64,000 nucleotides of DNA, from NCBI GenBank assembly GCA_032717465.1, contig CM064671.1, positions 53,755,991 through 53,819,990 of the forward strand, in the 5' to 3' direction. Below the pieces are notes generated by a model, which was not told the DNA's origin, ran no database searches, and saw only the letters and a program-made list of their open reading frames with translations. The first letter of the stretch is position 1, and every line of letters begins with the position of its first letter. Positions 33,931-46,500 of this stretch are shown piece after piece. This stretch comes from Coenobita brevimanus (taxonomy: Eukaryota > Arthropoda > Malacostraca > Decapoda > Coenobitidae). A program made the position numbers and the translations under genes.

Positions 33931-34345
33931 TCACATAACGAAAACCACGAACTTATCAGTCACAGCAAATATCCCCAACACCCAAGATGATGTACAGGAT
34001 AATGCGGACACCTGCTGCACTGCAATAATATATAAGTGAAGCACGTTCACGAATAAATCGCCGAAATTGCTGGATGAAATGACCAATAGATAACACCGCA
34101 CCACAAATTTCACAGTGTGGTGGAAATTGCCTCTCAGTATATGGCATTATATGGGCGATGGACGTGAGTTTCATCCTTAGCCTTCCCGATATTCTTTCCT
34201 CCAGACGACTAGGATGACTGGGAGAATCCCAGTCGCCAAGGAGTGGCTTGCAGGTTGTAATATGAAGTCTGGTCCACTGACTTTGCCACAGAAGATTATC
34301 GATTTTTTTCCCGAGGGAGAGGTTGGACTGAAGATCTCGAAGCAA
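33931..34345 (-). pseudogene. C-terminal remnant of a LINE ORF2 (zinc-finger-like tail)
   Basis: Open frame 33956-34345 minus contains RLRMKLTSIAHIMPYTE, then PPHCEICGAVLSIGHFIQQ (C-x2-C..H pattern) and RRFIRERASL. This order is typical of the region after RNase H in I/jockey-type LINEs (rlrighT.lth..l; C..C...l...H). No upstream RT remains, so it is an isolated fragment. A different family from LINE-P and LINE-Q, which lack this tail. Confidence 0.5.
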
Positions 34346-34528
34346 GGTCTAGTGAGATTACCAAGTCTGAACATTTCTGGCTTAAAATGGGACCACTCCT
34401 CGCATGACGTCATGCAGTAGCCTATCCAAGTGCACCACTCCAGTAGGGTTAATGGGATCAGTTGGATGTAGACTCCGCTTGGGTCCAGCCTATACTCCTG
34501 ACTTTTCAGTCCAAGCTAGAATAATGGT

Positions 34529-34597
34529 CTGCTGTGCAGTTTACGGGTGCACATCATTGCAGCGTAAAATTAAGGAAAATGGGAATCTTATGTTTTA
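34529..34597 (+). other. possible THAP-domain-like first exon fragment (weak)
   Basis: The frame reads MVCCAVYGCTSLQRKIKENG then NLMF and a stop. M-x-x-C-x-A-x-x-C at the very start resembles the first zinc ligands of THAP DNA-binding domains, and a GTAAAG follows the stop codon at 34600, so a splice donor is conceivable. The remaining ligands (C..H) and the AVPTIF box are not found nearby. Could be a THAP gene exon, a P-element-type transposase remnant, or chance. Confidence 0.2.
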
Positions 34598-34719
34598 AGT
34601 AAAGTTTTAAACAGCTGACTCTGGGTTTGTAGTGCCCAACATTCCTTTACTTGTCTGAAATATGCATATGAAACCGACTGGTATGGAAATTGAACTAACT
34701 ATAGAGTAATGACACAGTG

Positions 34720-34810
34720 ATGGTGATGATGATGATCATGGTGACAATTTTAGTGGTGATTATAATGACAATCAAAATTTTTAAGATGATTACGATAATG
34801 ACAATACTTT
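34720..34810. repeat. ATGATG-rich low-complexity tract
   Basis: Irregular gatgatgatgat / gtgattataatgacaat repeats; frames across it are low complexity. Confidence 0.6.
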
Positions 34811-34859
34811 GTGGATGAAGTGCCCTGTGCAGTAGTAACTGCCTGTAATAGGGGCATAT

Positions 34860-35868
34860 ATTTTTTTTAATGCAAAAAAGATTGAACCAAAGGCCATGGG
34901 CCCGCAAACCATTTTCTCTGAGAAAAAAATTAAAATAATTCAAAAGAGAGCCAAATTCAAGATTTGTTCATTTCGAGATGCCTCGACACACTGCGTTTGA
35001 AACACTGGAGATCATAGGAGGTAGGAAATACAGACAAAGGGAGACAGTTCCAGAGTCGACCTGTTGCATAAATGAAGGACTGGGAGGAATGGTTAACTCT
35101 TGCATTAAAGAGTTGGACAGAAAAGGGATGAGAGTTTGTTGCTCGATGGGTGCTACGCGCTCGTTGTTGAGGTGGAGGGATGCAAGCAGACAGTTCAGAG
35201 GAGCAGTGACCATTGAAGTACCGATAGAAATGAGATAAAGAGGCAACAGTGCGGTGATGAGACAGAGGTAGAAGGGAGCCAGCAAGAGGTTGAGACTTGA
35301 TGAGATGAATAGCCTTTGACTCCACCCTACTGAGAAGAGCTGTATGTGGGGAGCCTCCCCACACAAGAGAGTTATTCTCGATACAAGGCTGAATAGAACC
35401 CGTGTATAAAGTCAACAACTGTGCAGGGGTAAAGAAGGTACGGAGTCGGCTTAGCACACCTAATCTCTTGGAAGCAGAGTTTACAAGAGATGTAATATGA
35501 TCTTTCCAAGATAAGTCCCGAGTGAATGAAACCCCAACCATGTTCAAGGATGATGCAAGATTGAGCTGCATATTATAAAACAATAGTGGGTACTCCTGTG
35601 GAAGATTTTGTTGGGGTGGTAGGCGTAAAAACTGAGTTTTTGATGCATTAAAAACAACAAGATTATTTTCACCCTGGCCAGAGATACGAGCCAAGTCAGA
35701 CATTAGGGGTGCCATAGCCTCATCCTTTGCTTGTTTAAGTAACTACTGAGATGAACGCTGCACAAACCAAATGGAAAGATGAAGGGTGGAATCATCAGCG
35801 TATGAGTGGATAGGGTTGGATGTACAGCTTAGAAGGTCGTTGATGAATAAAAGGAAGAGAGTTGGTGA
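34860..35868 (-). mobile_element. LINE-P copy 3, 3' half, joined head-to-tail to copy 4
   Basis: Minus strand. It starts abruptly at SPTLFLLFINDLL (35868), includes HSYADDSTLHLS (YADD), then an open 252-codon frame 35715-34957 (LVVFNASKTQFLRL, VSFTRDLSWKDHITSL, YFNGHCSSELSACIPP, SVSRHLEMNKS) and an A-rich tail at 34860-34870. Its truncated 5' edge coincides exactly with the A-rich tail of copy 4. Confidence 0.85.
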
Positions 35869-37425
35869 TTTTTTTTTAATGTAAGAAAGAACGAACCAAA
35901 GGCCAGGAGCCCGTAAACCGTTCCTCCCTACAAAAAACAAAATACAAAAGACAGCCAAATTCAAGATCCATTCATTTTTCATTTCGAGATGTCTGGAGAC
36001 ACTACGTTTGAAAGACTGAAGATCATAGGAAGCAGGAAATACAGACAGAGGGAGACAGTCCCAGTGCTGACCTGTTGCATAAATGAAGGACTGGGAGTAA
36101 TGGTTAACTCTTGCATTAGAGAGCTGGACAGAAAAGGGATGAGAGTTTGTTGCTAGACAGGTCCTATGCACCAGTTGTAGAGGTGGAGGGATGCAAGCAG
36201 ACAGTTCAGAGGAGCAGTGACCATTGAAGTAGCGATAGAAAAGAGATAAAGATGCAACAGTGCGGCGATGAGACAGAGGTTGAAGGACGCCAGTAAGAGG
36301 AGAAGTTTTGATGAGATGAAAAGCCTTTGACTCCACCCTATTAACCCGTTAACTGCGTATGGCGTTTTTTTGGAGGTGTCCATGGTGCACAGACATACAG
36401 GTAAAAATGAAATTTCTCAAAGGCCAAATTTTGTCTTAGGAATTGAGAGAACACATGCCAAAGTATATAGTAACGAAATATTAGCTCAATATTTACCTTG
36501 GTAAAGCCATGGATGAAAATCAAAGTGTCTGATTCCCTATTGGAATGTGTGATTTTCGTTTTCTTTTTTGGTTTTGGTTTTGGTTTCGGTTTTGAAGGCT
36601 CAAACATGCTTGCATGGGTCGGCCTTGGTCACCCTGGCACTATATTCGAAATTCACTTGTGCAGCCAGGGCTGTAATGAGCAGTCGCACTCAGAACAGTC
36701 CAGGCTGTATAGAGCAGTTAACGGGTTAAGAAAAGCTGTGCATGGGGAGCCTCCCCACATGTGAGAGTTGTACTCCAAACAGGGGCGAATGAAACTTATG
36801 TACAAAGTCAACAACTGTGCAGGGGTAAAGAAGGTACGGAGTCAGCCTAGCACACCTACACTCTTGGAAGCAGATTTTACAAGAGATGCAATATGATCTT
36901 TCCAAGATAAGTCCCGAGTAAATGAAACCCCAAGCATGTTCAAGGATGATGACTGAGCTGGATATTATTAAACCTTAGAGGGTACACTTCTGGAAGTCAG
37001 ATTGATAGGTGTAAAAATTGAGTTTATGATGCATTAAAAACAAGATTATTTTTAACCCAGTTGGAGATACTACCCAAGTCAGACATTAGGTGTCCCATAG
37101 CCTCATCCCTTGTTTGTTGATGTAACTGCTGAGATGGAAGTTGCGGAAACCGAATGGAAAGGTGAAGGGTGGAATCATCAGTGCATGAGTGGATAGGGAT
37201 AGATGTACAGCTTAGAAGGTAAATGATGAATCAAAGGAAGAGAGTTGGTGATAGGACAGAGCCCAGAGGAACAACACTGTTGACAGACCTAGGAACAGGA
37301 CAATGGCCATCTACAACATCAGTTATAGAATGACCAGAAAGGAAGCTATTAATGAAGGGACAGATAGAAGGATAGAAACTGTAAGAGGGCAGTTTGGAAA
37401 TTAAAGATTTATGCCATGTAGTGCC
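35869..37425 (-). mobile_element. LINE-P copy 4, interrupted by element F
   Basis: Minus strand. RT start near 37425 (WHKSLISKLPSYSFYPS), VVPLGSVLSPTLFL, the thumb region up to 36730, then element F (36341-36729), then ESKAFHLIKTSPLTG, NGHCSSELSACIPPPLQ, SVSRHLEMKNE and an A8 tail at 35869-35878. The 3' tail touches the 5' truncation point of copy 3. Confidence 0.85.
36341..36729. mobile_element. element F: second TTAA-flanked MITE family
   Basis: 389 bp flanked by TTAA (36341-36344, 36726-36729), with 16-bp perfect terminal inverted repeats TTAACCCGTTAACTGC and GCAGTTAACGGGTTAA. It interrupts LINE-P copy 4 within ..cctaTTAAgaa.agctg; copies at 35320-35345 and 31340-31360 read through the site. 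It contains a ggttttggttttggtttcggt run but no transposase. piggyBac-type by target site and ends; unrelated in core to MITEs A to E. Confidence 0.85.
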
Positions 37426-37457
37426 CGGAAGTGATAATGAGTTGTATTGTGTCCATA

Positions 37458-38223
37458 TTAACCCGCCCCGTCCCGTCGACGTATGGGTACGTTGCAACAT
37501 TTTGCATTTTCCAGTCCCGGCGACGTACTGGTACGTCGTGCAATTGCAAGGTCCCTAATTAGCACAATTTTCAATTTTCGCTTGTGATTTTTCGAACGTA
37601 TACACGGGACACCCTCTATTCCACTACAAGATGCCAAGCAGGGACAATGCCTTACACCGCATAACCTCCCCCCTCCCCCCCTCACGCCATTGTCTCGGCA
37701 ATTCACCTGTTACCAGTGACCTGGCCAGTAAAGATATTCAGGGTCAGAGTGATTCCCCAATCGATGACAATGTGGAGGACAAAAGTTTACATAGCATTAG
37801 AAGAAACAGTCAGAAATAATGATCAGGTAATGTGGAAAAAGAAGGTCAGGTATGGTGATTAGTTAGTGAGTGAAACAATGCTTATAATGCCTATATTACT
37901 GCTTGAAAACCAATATACTCTCATACTACATATAAATTCATACCAAGTAAATAAATAAATACCGTTTATGAGTTGTGTGAAATAGTTACCCTCCCATAGA
38001 ACTCGTTTTCTTTGGTGCCAGCCTGTTAGAAAACCCAGTCAAGGAAGGAGGTACTCCTACCTGGATCGAGTATTTTAAACCTCAGGTGAGCGATTTCTCT
38101 ATGAATTTTCGATGTTTCTCACCAAAAGCGGAGGTTTTAGCCCAAAAAAAAAAAAAAAATCGAAAATACATTGGGATTGAGGGATGTTGGAGGTGCGGAA
38201 AACCTCGGGACGTGATGTGTTAA
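37458..38223 (+). mobile_element. MITE copy D, piggyBac-type
   Basis: TTAA at 37458-37461 and 38220-38223. Left end cccgtcccgtcgacgtatggg / cagtcccggcgacgtactgg and right end gggatgttggaggtgcgg: B/D subtype. The core frame has small deletions compared with copy A. Confidence 0.85.
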
Positions 38224-38300
38224 ATGACCAAAAGTTCGGTTAAGTGAGAGAGAGTGACTGGGGTATAGTTGTTTCCATGTGGACGTGATCAGAACATAGA

Positions 38301-39083
38301 TTAACCTGCTGCATCCCGGAGACGTGAATTCACGTCCTCACATGGTGTGCACTCATATCCCGGAGACATGAATTAACGCGGCAACATTGCAAGGTCCCTA
38401 ATTTGCACAATTTTAAATTTTCGCGAGTGATTTCACTAGTGATTTTTGGCACGTATACACGGGACACCTTCCTCTATTCCTCTACAAGATGCCAAGGAGG
38501 GACAATGCCTTACACCGCATAACCTCTCCCCCCCTCTGCACGCCATTGTCTCAGCAATTCACCTGTTACCAGTGACCTGGCCAATAAAGACATTCAAGGC
38601 CAGAGTGATTCCCCAATCGATGACAATGTGGAGGACAAAGTTTACATAGCACATTAGAGGAAGAAACAGTCATAAATGATGATCAGGTAATGTGGGAAAA
38701 AGAAGGTCATGAATGGTGATGAGTTAGTGAGTGAAACAATGCTTATAATGCCTATATTACTGTTTGAAAACCAATATACTCTCGTACTACATATAAATTT
38801 GTACCAAGTAAATAAATAAATACTGTTTATGAGTGGATAAAATAGTTACCCTCCCTTAGAACTCGTTTTCTTTTGTGCCAGCCTGTTAGAAAACCCAGTC
38901 AGGTAAGGAAGTACTCGTACCTAGATCGAGTATTTTAAACCTCAGGTGAGCGATTTCTCTATGAATTTTCGATGTTTCTCACCAAAAGCGGATGTTTGAA
39001 CAAAAAAAAAAAAAAAAAAGGTCAAAAAATGTAGGGACTGGGGAGTACCACAGCCCAGAAAATGTCGGGATGGGGCGGGTTAA
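38301..39083 (+). mobile_element. MITE copy E, piggyBac-type
   Basis: TTAA at 38301-38304 and 39080-39083. Two 44-bp units at the left end (one perfect palindrome, one broken) and right end gtaccacagcccagaaaatgtcgggatggggcggg: A/C/E subtype. Lies only 77 bp from copy D in the same orientation. Confidence 0.85.
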
Positions 39084-40900
39084 GTTACCTAGTTGCTAAG
39101 TCATTTTTTCCCTACTGTAATATACTAGTATTAAGTCTCTTTATAATATAAAAACTCGAGTGAGAAGGAATATGTGCCAATGGTCATGTAATCCAGCATA
39201 ATGTATGCATGCGCAAAAGGATGTGAGGCACAATGATATCGATGCAATGATGTTATCAAGAATAGAGTTAGAGTTCTTCATGTTTATTTGTTACAGTACT
39301 TTTTCTTCCATGTTATCCCTACAATATGTAAGGCGCTGAGTTCATTACCGGGCTAAGCGCCAAAATGGCCACCAAGCACCTACATGCACCAACAAGTAGC
39401 TAAACCATCCCTTTATACGCTAGAAGTAAAAAAGTACTGAGAAACAACCTACAAAGGGGTCAGAATCCTGGTTACGTAGAGATGTGTGTTGCGCTCTCGT
39501 GCCACACAGCAAAAAAAAAAAGTCTGGTTCCGCACTAGTGCCCAAGGCAGGCGACTGGGTCCAGAATTCTGCCAGCTGTATGGTCGCTTTCCTATGAGTT
39601 CAGCCTGTCCTATGTTTCTTATGTTGACTCCCCGTAGGGTTGACGTGAATGTGAGAGCATTACCGGGCTGTATCCCAGCCCCTTTCCTTATCCCTCTTGA
39701 AGCTGGCCAGTAAGATATTCGGGTTGCACTGCAGCTAGCCAATAAGCTGATGCCTGACAATACTCCCACCAGCAGCTGTGGAGGAGCGAGAATGGACAGT
39801 ATTGTTCTCTCACCTGCCTTGTGGGTGCTTTCTCATTATTATTAGAATATTATTTAACCATTATTACTATTATTATTATTGCCATTGTGTTTGTGAAGTT
39901 ACTGGTATTCGTAATTTTTTTTTTTCCTAATTCAGGTTATGGGTTCTTCTTCTTTTTTTTTTTTTTTTTTTTATCACCCAGGTTACAGGGATTTTCTAAT
40001 AATGTCCTCATACATTGCATGCTGTTTTACTTTTTTAATATTATCAGCATTAACATAATTTATTATGTTAATGTGATGTGGCTCGTGTTTATTGGTGGTG
40101 AAAAACTCTGAGAAAAACACGCACAAAGTTTCCGGCCATTAAACTACTATTATTGTGAAAATAATAATACTTATGACATAGAACTTTGATTTTATTCCAC
40201 AGTATGACACTCCTGGGACATTATGCTAATGCATTATTAGCCTCTTATGATATATTTCTGTAGTTATTAGTAGGATCAAAACATTTTCTTAGCCGATCGG
40301 TCAGGCAATGGGGGGCAAAGTTATCCTTCTTCACATGATATCATGATTAATGACAGATAGCGCAAAATAGAGGTTATTGCAATAAAAGAAAAACCATAAG
40401 CTACATTAAAAAAAACACACACATCAAAATAACACAGTTACCGATATATCAAAGTTTTAAAGTTACCAGACTTTAATCGCATTTTCTGGTGTTTTGTAGT
40501 TTTGCCGTTTAGCTCGGTAATGAACTCATTGCCTCATGTATTATTTTGAGCAGACCTTTGTGTCTGTAGTGCCATGTGTTATTTTGTTTCTAACTGAAAT
40601 GTTGAGTGTTGTAACTCATGTTTCTTTATTATGAGACTTTCTTGATCATGTGAAGGGATTACTTGCATTAGGGAGAATAGCTATTCATTATACATATTAA
40701 CTTCTAGCGGGTCGAAGTGTGGAGGTCAGTCCCAGTAAGTGAGTCAAGGTCACGGTCCCAGTGTGGAAGTCAGGGTCAAGAATATGAGAAGATTGGAATG
40801 GACCAGTGAATTATGAGCTCTGATGGACGGTTAAGGAAAGCCACAGTGGACTGAACCTGGGACGAAGGAACTAAGTTTTGTGGCATTTGATATAAGGACC
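39084..40900. other. no supported gene; AT-rich unassigned sequence
   Basis: Contains T-runs (39909-39921, 39951-39972) and imperfect ATT repeats (39834-39885). The frames 39449-39769 and 39486-39713 overlap on opposite strands and show no domain. Confidence 0.5.
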
Positions 40901-40910
40901 ATATATATAT

Positions 40911-40945
<35 letters not shown>

Positions 40946-40976
40946 TATATAGATAGATAGATATAGATATAGATAT
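40901..40976. repeat. (TA)n/(GATA)n microsatellite
   Basis: ata repeats then ~12 GATA units with TA interruptions. The repeat unit matches RTE-A/B tails, but no RTE sequence is visible beside it. Confidence 0.9.
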
Positions 40977-41414
40977 TTTAATATTTTGCCAACTGATTCA
41001 GGATTATTCCGTAAGGCTGGTAGCTAGGAAGATTCTATTTTTTTTTTCTCTTTGGTCTTGTTAATACACATTTCCTCCCACTTGAACTTTATTGTTTGAA
41101 TAACCGTTGAGAACTGGTGGTATAGAGCTTACCTAGTAGTTTGTTAATGTGTAACCTTAGGAGCATTTTGGGGATATCCCAAAGGTTGGGCTTAGGTTGG
41201 CCGAGTTGGAGACTGGCCCCGTCATTTTGGCATGCTACCACTCTTTATTTGACCACTTGAAAAGTAATAAATGCAACCGAGGAGGCCGCTAGTGGGAGAG
41301 AGTCTCCGTCAATCTGAGTTTCTGACCATTCCAGCACACAATGGTCATCACTAGTGACTTGATTTCTGCCCCTTTGGACCATGTAAAAGTCAGGATCGCA
41401 GAGGTGACAGTACT
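40977..41414. other. unassigned sequence
   Basis: Open minus-strand codons 41245-41410 continue the LINE-P frame by chance after its breakpoint; no domain recognised. Confidence 0.4.
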
Positions 41415-43170
41415 GCCAGACTCGATCAAAAGCTTTTGAGATGTCAAGTGCAATGGGAAAGCTTTTGCCAAAGTCCCAAAAGGCAGATGACCAGGAGTCT
41501 GGTAGGTAAGTGAGAAGATCGGCAGTGGAGCATCCCTGACAGAACCCATACTGACGATCAGAAAGAAGGTTGTGATAGGAAAGATGCTTTAAAATTTTTC
41601 TGTTGAGAACTGACTCGAAAACTTTTGAAACACAGGATATTAAAACAATTGGACGATAGTTAGAGGGTTGGGAACAGTCACCCTTCTTTGGGACTGGCTG
41701 AATGAAAGCAAACTTCCAGCGAGAAGGAAACGTACAAGTTGAAAGATAAAGGCGAAAGAGTTTGCCTAGGCAGGGTGTAAGCACTGAAGCACGGTTCTTG
41801 AGGACAACACGAGGGACTCCATCAGGCCCAAATGCCTTGTTAGTATTGAGGCCAGTGATGGCAGAAAATACATCAGCTGAAGGAATTTTAATGTCAGCCA
41901 TGGGGAAGTCTGAGGGGGGAAGTGATGGAGGCACACACCAGAATCGTCTAAGGTGGAATTGGAGGAGAAAGTCTGAGCGAAGAGATCTGCTTTATCAGTA
42001 GAAACAAAAAGCTACAGAGCCATCAGAATAGAAAAGAGGAGGGAAAGATGATGAGGTAAAGTTGTTAGAAAGGTTTTTGGCAAGGTGCCAGAAGGAGCGG
42101 GAAGAATTCAAGTTGGAGAGTTGAGAGCACTTAGTACAGATGAAATTATTTTTAGCAGTGCGAAGAACAGACTTTGCACATTTCCGGGCAGAAACATAAA
42201 CAAGATGTGATTCAGGGGTGGGTTGGCTCTCGCACCTTTAATAGGCCCTCTCCTTGTTGCGGGCAGCATTAGAACAAGCGTGATTAAACCAAGGCTTTCT
42301 TGCATTAGTCAAAAGATATGAGAAAGAAATGTATGCTTCCATGCCCGAAAGAATAACCTCCGTATTGCACAAGGTACACTCAGATTGCTCCCGGCCATGG
42401 AAGCGATAATCATTCCAGGGAAAATCAAAGAAGTACTGCCTGAGGGCCTCCCAATCTGCAGGTCCAAAGTGCTACAGACAACGCTTCTTTGGAGGATCCA
42501 CAGGCCGTACCGCAGTGATAGGACAGGTTACGGTAATAAGGTTTTGATAGGAGGAGCCCAACAGAGAGGATATATTATCAGTGTAAGCAGAGGGATTAGT
42601 TGTAAGGAAGAGGTTAAGTATGTTGGAGCTCTCTCTAAGGTGGCCAGGGATACAGGTAGGGTGCTGTACAAGCTGCTCTAGGTCATCAAGGATAAAAAAG
42701 ATGTAGGCTTCTTCACCAGGTGGATCAGTGAAAGGAGAGGAGAGCCACAGGTGGTTGTGAACATTGAAATCTCCTTGAATGGAGATTTCAGAGAAAGGAG
42801 AAATGGATAGAATGTGTTCCACCGCTGAAGTAAGATTGTTGATGAATTTTTCATAGTCAGTAGAATTAAGAGATAAGCAAACAGCGCAGATATATTTAGT
42901 CAGAGAATAACAAGGAAGCCGAAGCCAGAGAGTAGAGAATTGAGAAGAATCAAGTTCAGGATCACAAGACCAAGATAAATCGTTGCGTACATATACACAA
43001 CAGCCACCTTTGGCTTTAAAATGAGTATAGAGAAAGTAGGAGGAAACAGGAAAGGGTTTGCTGTCAGTTGCCTCAGACAGCTGAGTCTCAGTCAAGAAGA
43101 GAAGGTTAGGTTTAGAGGAGAGGTGGTGTTCTACAGAAAGTTAGAGGAACGGTCGCAAATGTTGCAGAAA
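41415..43170 (-). mobile_element. LINE-P copy 5: endonuclease and N-terminal RT, 3'-truncated
   Basis: Minus strand. Endonuclease from about 43145: LLFLTETQLSEATDS (Glu), GGCCVYVRNDLSW, IQGDFNVHNHLW (GDFN), GSSYQNLITV where SDH is expected (Asp and His lost). Linker ADWEALRQYFFDFPWND, then RT pieces NKAFGPDGVPRVV, NYRPIVL, DRQYGFCQGCST and ALDISKAFDRVW, where the element ends at ~41415. The only LINE-P copy here that retains endonuclease. Frames change between 42472 and 41934. Confidence 0.85.
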
Positions 43171-43551
43171 TGAAGAAGTTAGTCAGACAGTGATTCCAGG
43201 CATCTCTCTGAGTCATCACCAGGAGAGGGGAGGATGGTGGGGGAAATTATGGTTCCCCTCCCTGGGGACTCCGAAGCCTGATCTACTAACGCCAGTTTTC
43301 TTTTTTAATTTTGAAAAGGAAGTGTAGTGTGTACTGTGCATGAATCTTGGTGTTTACAGTTTCAGAAACTTGTATTGAAGAGCATGCTGGCCTACTCTCT
43401 GTGTTACTGAAACACTGAAAAAGTTCAGCAAAGAGGGATGGTCAGGACCTAGTCCCGAGGACTGATGAAACCGGAGCTCCAGCTCTCCCTGACATCAGCT
43501 TTCCATCCACCTTGGGAGTACTGCCCTGCTCGACTGGTGCTACAGACACAC
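43171..43551 (-). other. probable 5' leader of LINE-P copy 5
   Basis: Lies between the endonuclease and the RTE-A 3' end. It holds nested inverted repeats (AGTCCCGAGGACT at 43452-43464; CTGATG..CATCAG on the minus strand around 43464-43497). It is not present in other copies here, so element membership is inferred. Confidence 0.35.
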
Positions 43552-46500
43552 GCCTAATTTACTCATCCACTCAAATATACTCATTCCCATCACACCGCAC
43601 GAGGGTCAACTGTGCAGTGCAATCAGTGACATCGGCAGCATGGCCCGATACCTGAGCTGGTTTATCCCTGCCACATCATTATGGACCCATACCCTTACCC
43701 ACACGTGACCTCATCAGCTGATCAGACCAAATGCGGGAGAATATCCCCTCAGGGCTGTGTCATCATTTATCCATTCACAATTTCTCTCCAATCATCTCTC
43801 TCACACACAGCCACTTTTCCTTGCTCAATAGACATCCCTCTCACATCCAACGCTCTCTTCACACTGTCCATCCATCCTATTCGTGGTCTTCCTCTCAGCC
43901 TTAAGCCTCATACCTGTCACATCAGATCTAGTTATCTTTTTTACCAATCGCTCATTTTCCATTCTCTTCATATGCCCAAACCATCACAACACCCCCTGCT
44001 CAACCCGATCAGCCATCTCCCATGCAAATCCTGTTCTCCTTCGCACTTCATCATTTCTCATTCAATCCATATGCGCCACTCCACACCTACTCCTCAGACA
44101 CCTCATCTCCATTACATTCAAACTTTTCCTCTCTGCTACACCCATATTCCATGCTTCAGCCCCATACGAGTATAACACAGTTGGTACCACAACACCCTCA
44201 TACAGCCTTCTCTGTACATCCATTCTAAGTGAACGACATCTAACCACTTTTTTCATTCCTCCCAGCATCTTTCCTACTTCATTCATTCTAAACTTCACTT
44301 CTACATCTATTCTTCTATCCACAGCAACATGTGACCCTAAAAACTTAAGACATTCTACCTCCTCAAGCAACTCATCATTCAAAACTATACTCATCCTCCT
44401 ACCATCTACCAACCTCGTACACTTCGTCACTTTACTCTTATTCTCATTTACATTCATATTCCTCCATTCAAACACCCTTCCAAACTCCTCTACCAACTGT
44501 CTCAATCTCTTCTCTGAACCAGCTACCAGCGCAGTATTATCCGCAAACAGCAGGTGCTTCAGATTCTACTCTCAACCATCAACGTTCACCAGACTCAGAC
44601 CTCCACCTAACACTCTTGCATTCACCTCCCTTACAACACCACGCATATAAATATTAAACAACCAAGGTGACATCACACATCCCTACCGCAGCCCCACTCT
44701 CATGGGAAACCAATCACTCACAGTATTTCCCACTCTTACACACGCTCTACTATTTACATAAAAACTTTTCACTCGTTTTAGCAACCTACCACCTAGTCCA
44801 TACAATCATAAAGCAATCCACAAAGTCTCCCTATCAGTTCTATCATACGCTTTCTGTAAATCCATGAACGCCCAAGACACATCCTTACCTTTCGCTAAAT
44901 ACTTTTCACACACCTATCTCACAGCAAACGCCTGATCCACTCATCCCCTCCCTCTCCTAAAGCCACACTGGTCATCACCAATCACTCCCTCGTACCCTCT
45001 CTAACTCTCTTAATGAACACTCTACCATATACCTTACTTACAACACTCAACAGAATTATACCTTTAAACCTAGTACATTCATACTCATCACCCTTCCGTT
45101 TATACAACGGGACCACGCCAGCATTTCCCCAGTCACTTGGCATCATACCTCTCACAAAACACACATTCAACAATCTTACAAACCAATCAACAATAGTCGT
45201 CCCACCAGCTTTCAGGGATTCCACAGCACACCCATCCATTCCTGCAGCTTTCCATGTCTTCATTTTTACTGCCTCCTGCACTTCCTCCATCGTGATCAAA
45301 GAATCATTCAACTCTCCCAACACATTTATTCCTTGCACCTTTCCATCTCCCACAGAGTCAGCCTCCCTTTCCTCCTCCACATTTAACAATCTTTGAAAAT
45401 GCTCCATCCATCTCTTCCTTACTGCATCCAACTAAATTAACATCCTTCCATCCTCTGCTTGTACTCACTCTTCCATCCCAGCTTCTCCCTTTCGCAGCCT
45501 TCTCACCTCCTTCCAAAACGTTTTCTTATTCTGTTGAAAAATCTCATTCAACTGCTTACCCCACCTCTCATCTGCTGCCACATTAGCGTCACGCACAGCC
45601 CTTCTCACCCTATTCCTCTTTTCCCATATCTTTCATATGACAGCCCATCCTTCTTCTGCAGCCACACTTCATATGCACGTCTGTTTTCAGCCACAGCCAT
45701 ACTTACTTCCTTGCACCAACACTCATTTCCTTTTCTTACACCACCAACCACTCGTCTCACACCACACATCTCTTCCACATGCCCCACCACAGCACTCCTA
45801 AACAACTGCCATTTCTCCTCCACACTGGCATTCTCATGATCTTTCACTGCATTCCAATCATCTTTCAACTTCTCCTGATACTCTATCTTTTTCTCTCTTT
45901 TATCCAACTCACTCACTTTCAAAAGCTCCCTGCCACACCTAACTCTCCTAGCTCTCACCCTTTTCTTACCTACTCTTAAATATTCCTCCACAAGGCACTG
46001 ATCAAACATACCTCCTCCCTCCCCTCGCAAAACTCTCACATTCAACAATCTTCCTATTACATTCATGGACACAACCACATAGTCCATTAATGCACTATCA
46101 ACAACCCTTCCACCCTCCCGTCTCACCCATGCATACTTATAATTATCTTTCTTCTCAAATAAGTTATTTCAAGACACCATCCCTCGCTCAACGCACTTCC
46201 CTATCATTCGTTCCCCATTTTCATTTCTTCCAGGCACACCATGCATGCCAACTACACCTTCAACTGCTATATTTCCCACTCTAGCATTCAGATCTCCCAT
46301 CATTACCACATTCACATTCACTCCAAAACTCTGCAGACATTCATCAACATCATTCCAGAAAGACTCCCTATCTCCTTCATCCCGTTCACTACCAGGCCCA
46401 TATGCACTCACAAATGCCCACAAGTCACGTTCAAATTTCGCTTTCACCCACATCAGTCTCGATGACACCTCCCTTCATTCAGTCACACACTGCTGCACTT

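Noticed and set aside
43440..43510. Hammerhead ribozyme (ctgatga next to a gtc and a hairpin)
   Set aside because: The CUGAUGA box is present but the matching GAAA box and closing stem are not; the hairpin AGTCCCGAGGACT alone is not enough.
43883..44650. 255-codon plus-strand frame, serine/threonine-rich
   Set aside because: It is antisense to the RTE-A reverse transcriptase on the minus strand; the T/C-rich strand of this element gives long open shadows in every copy.
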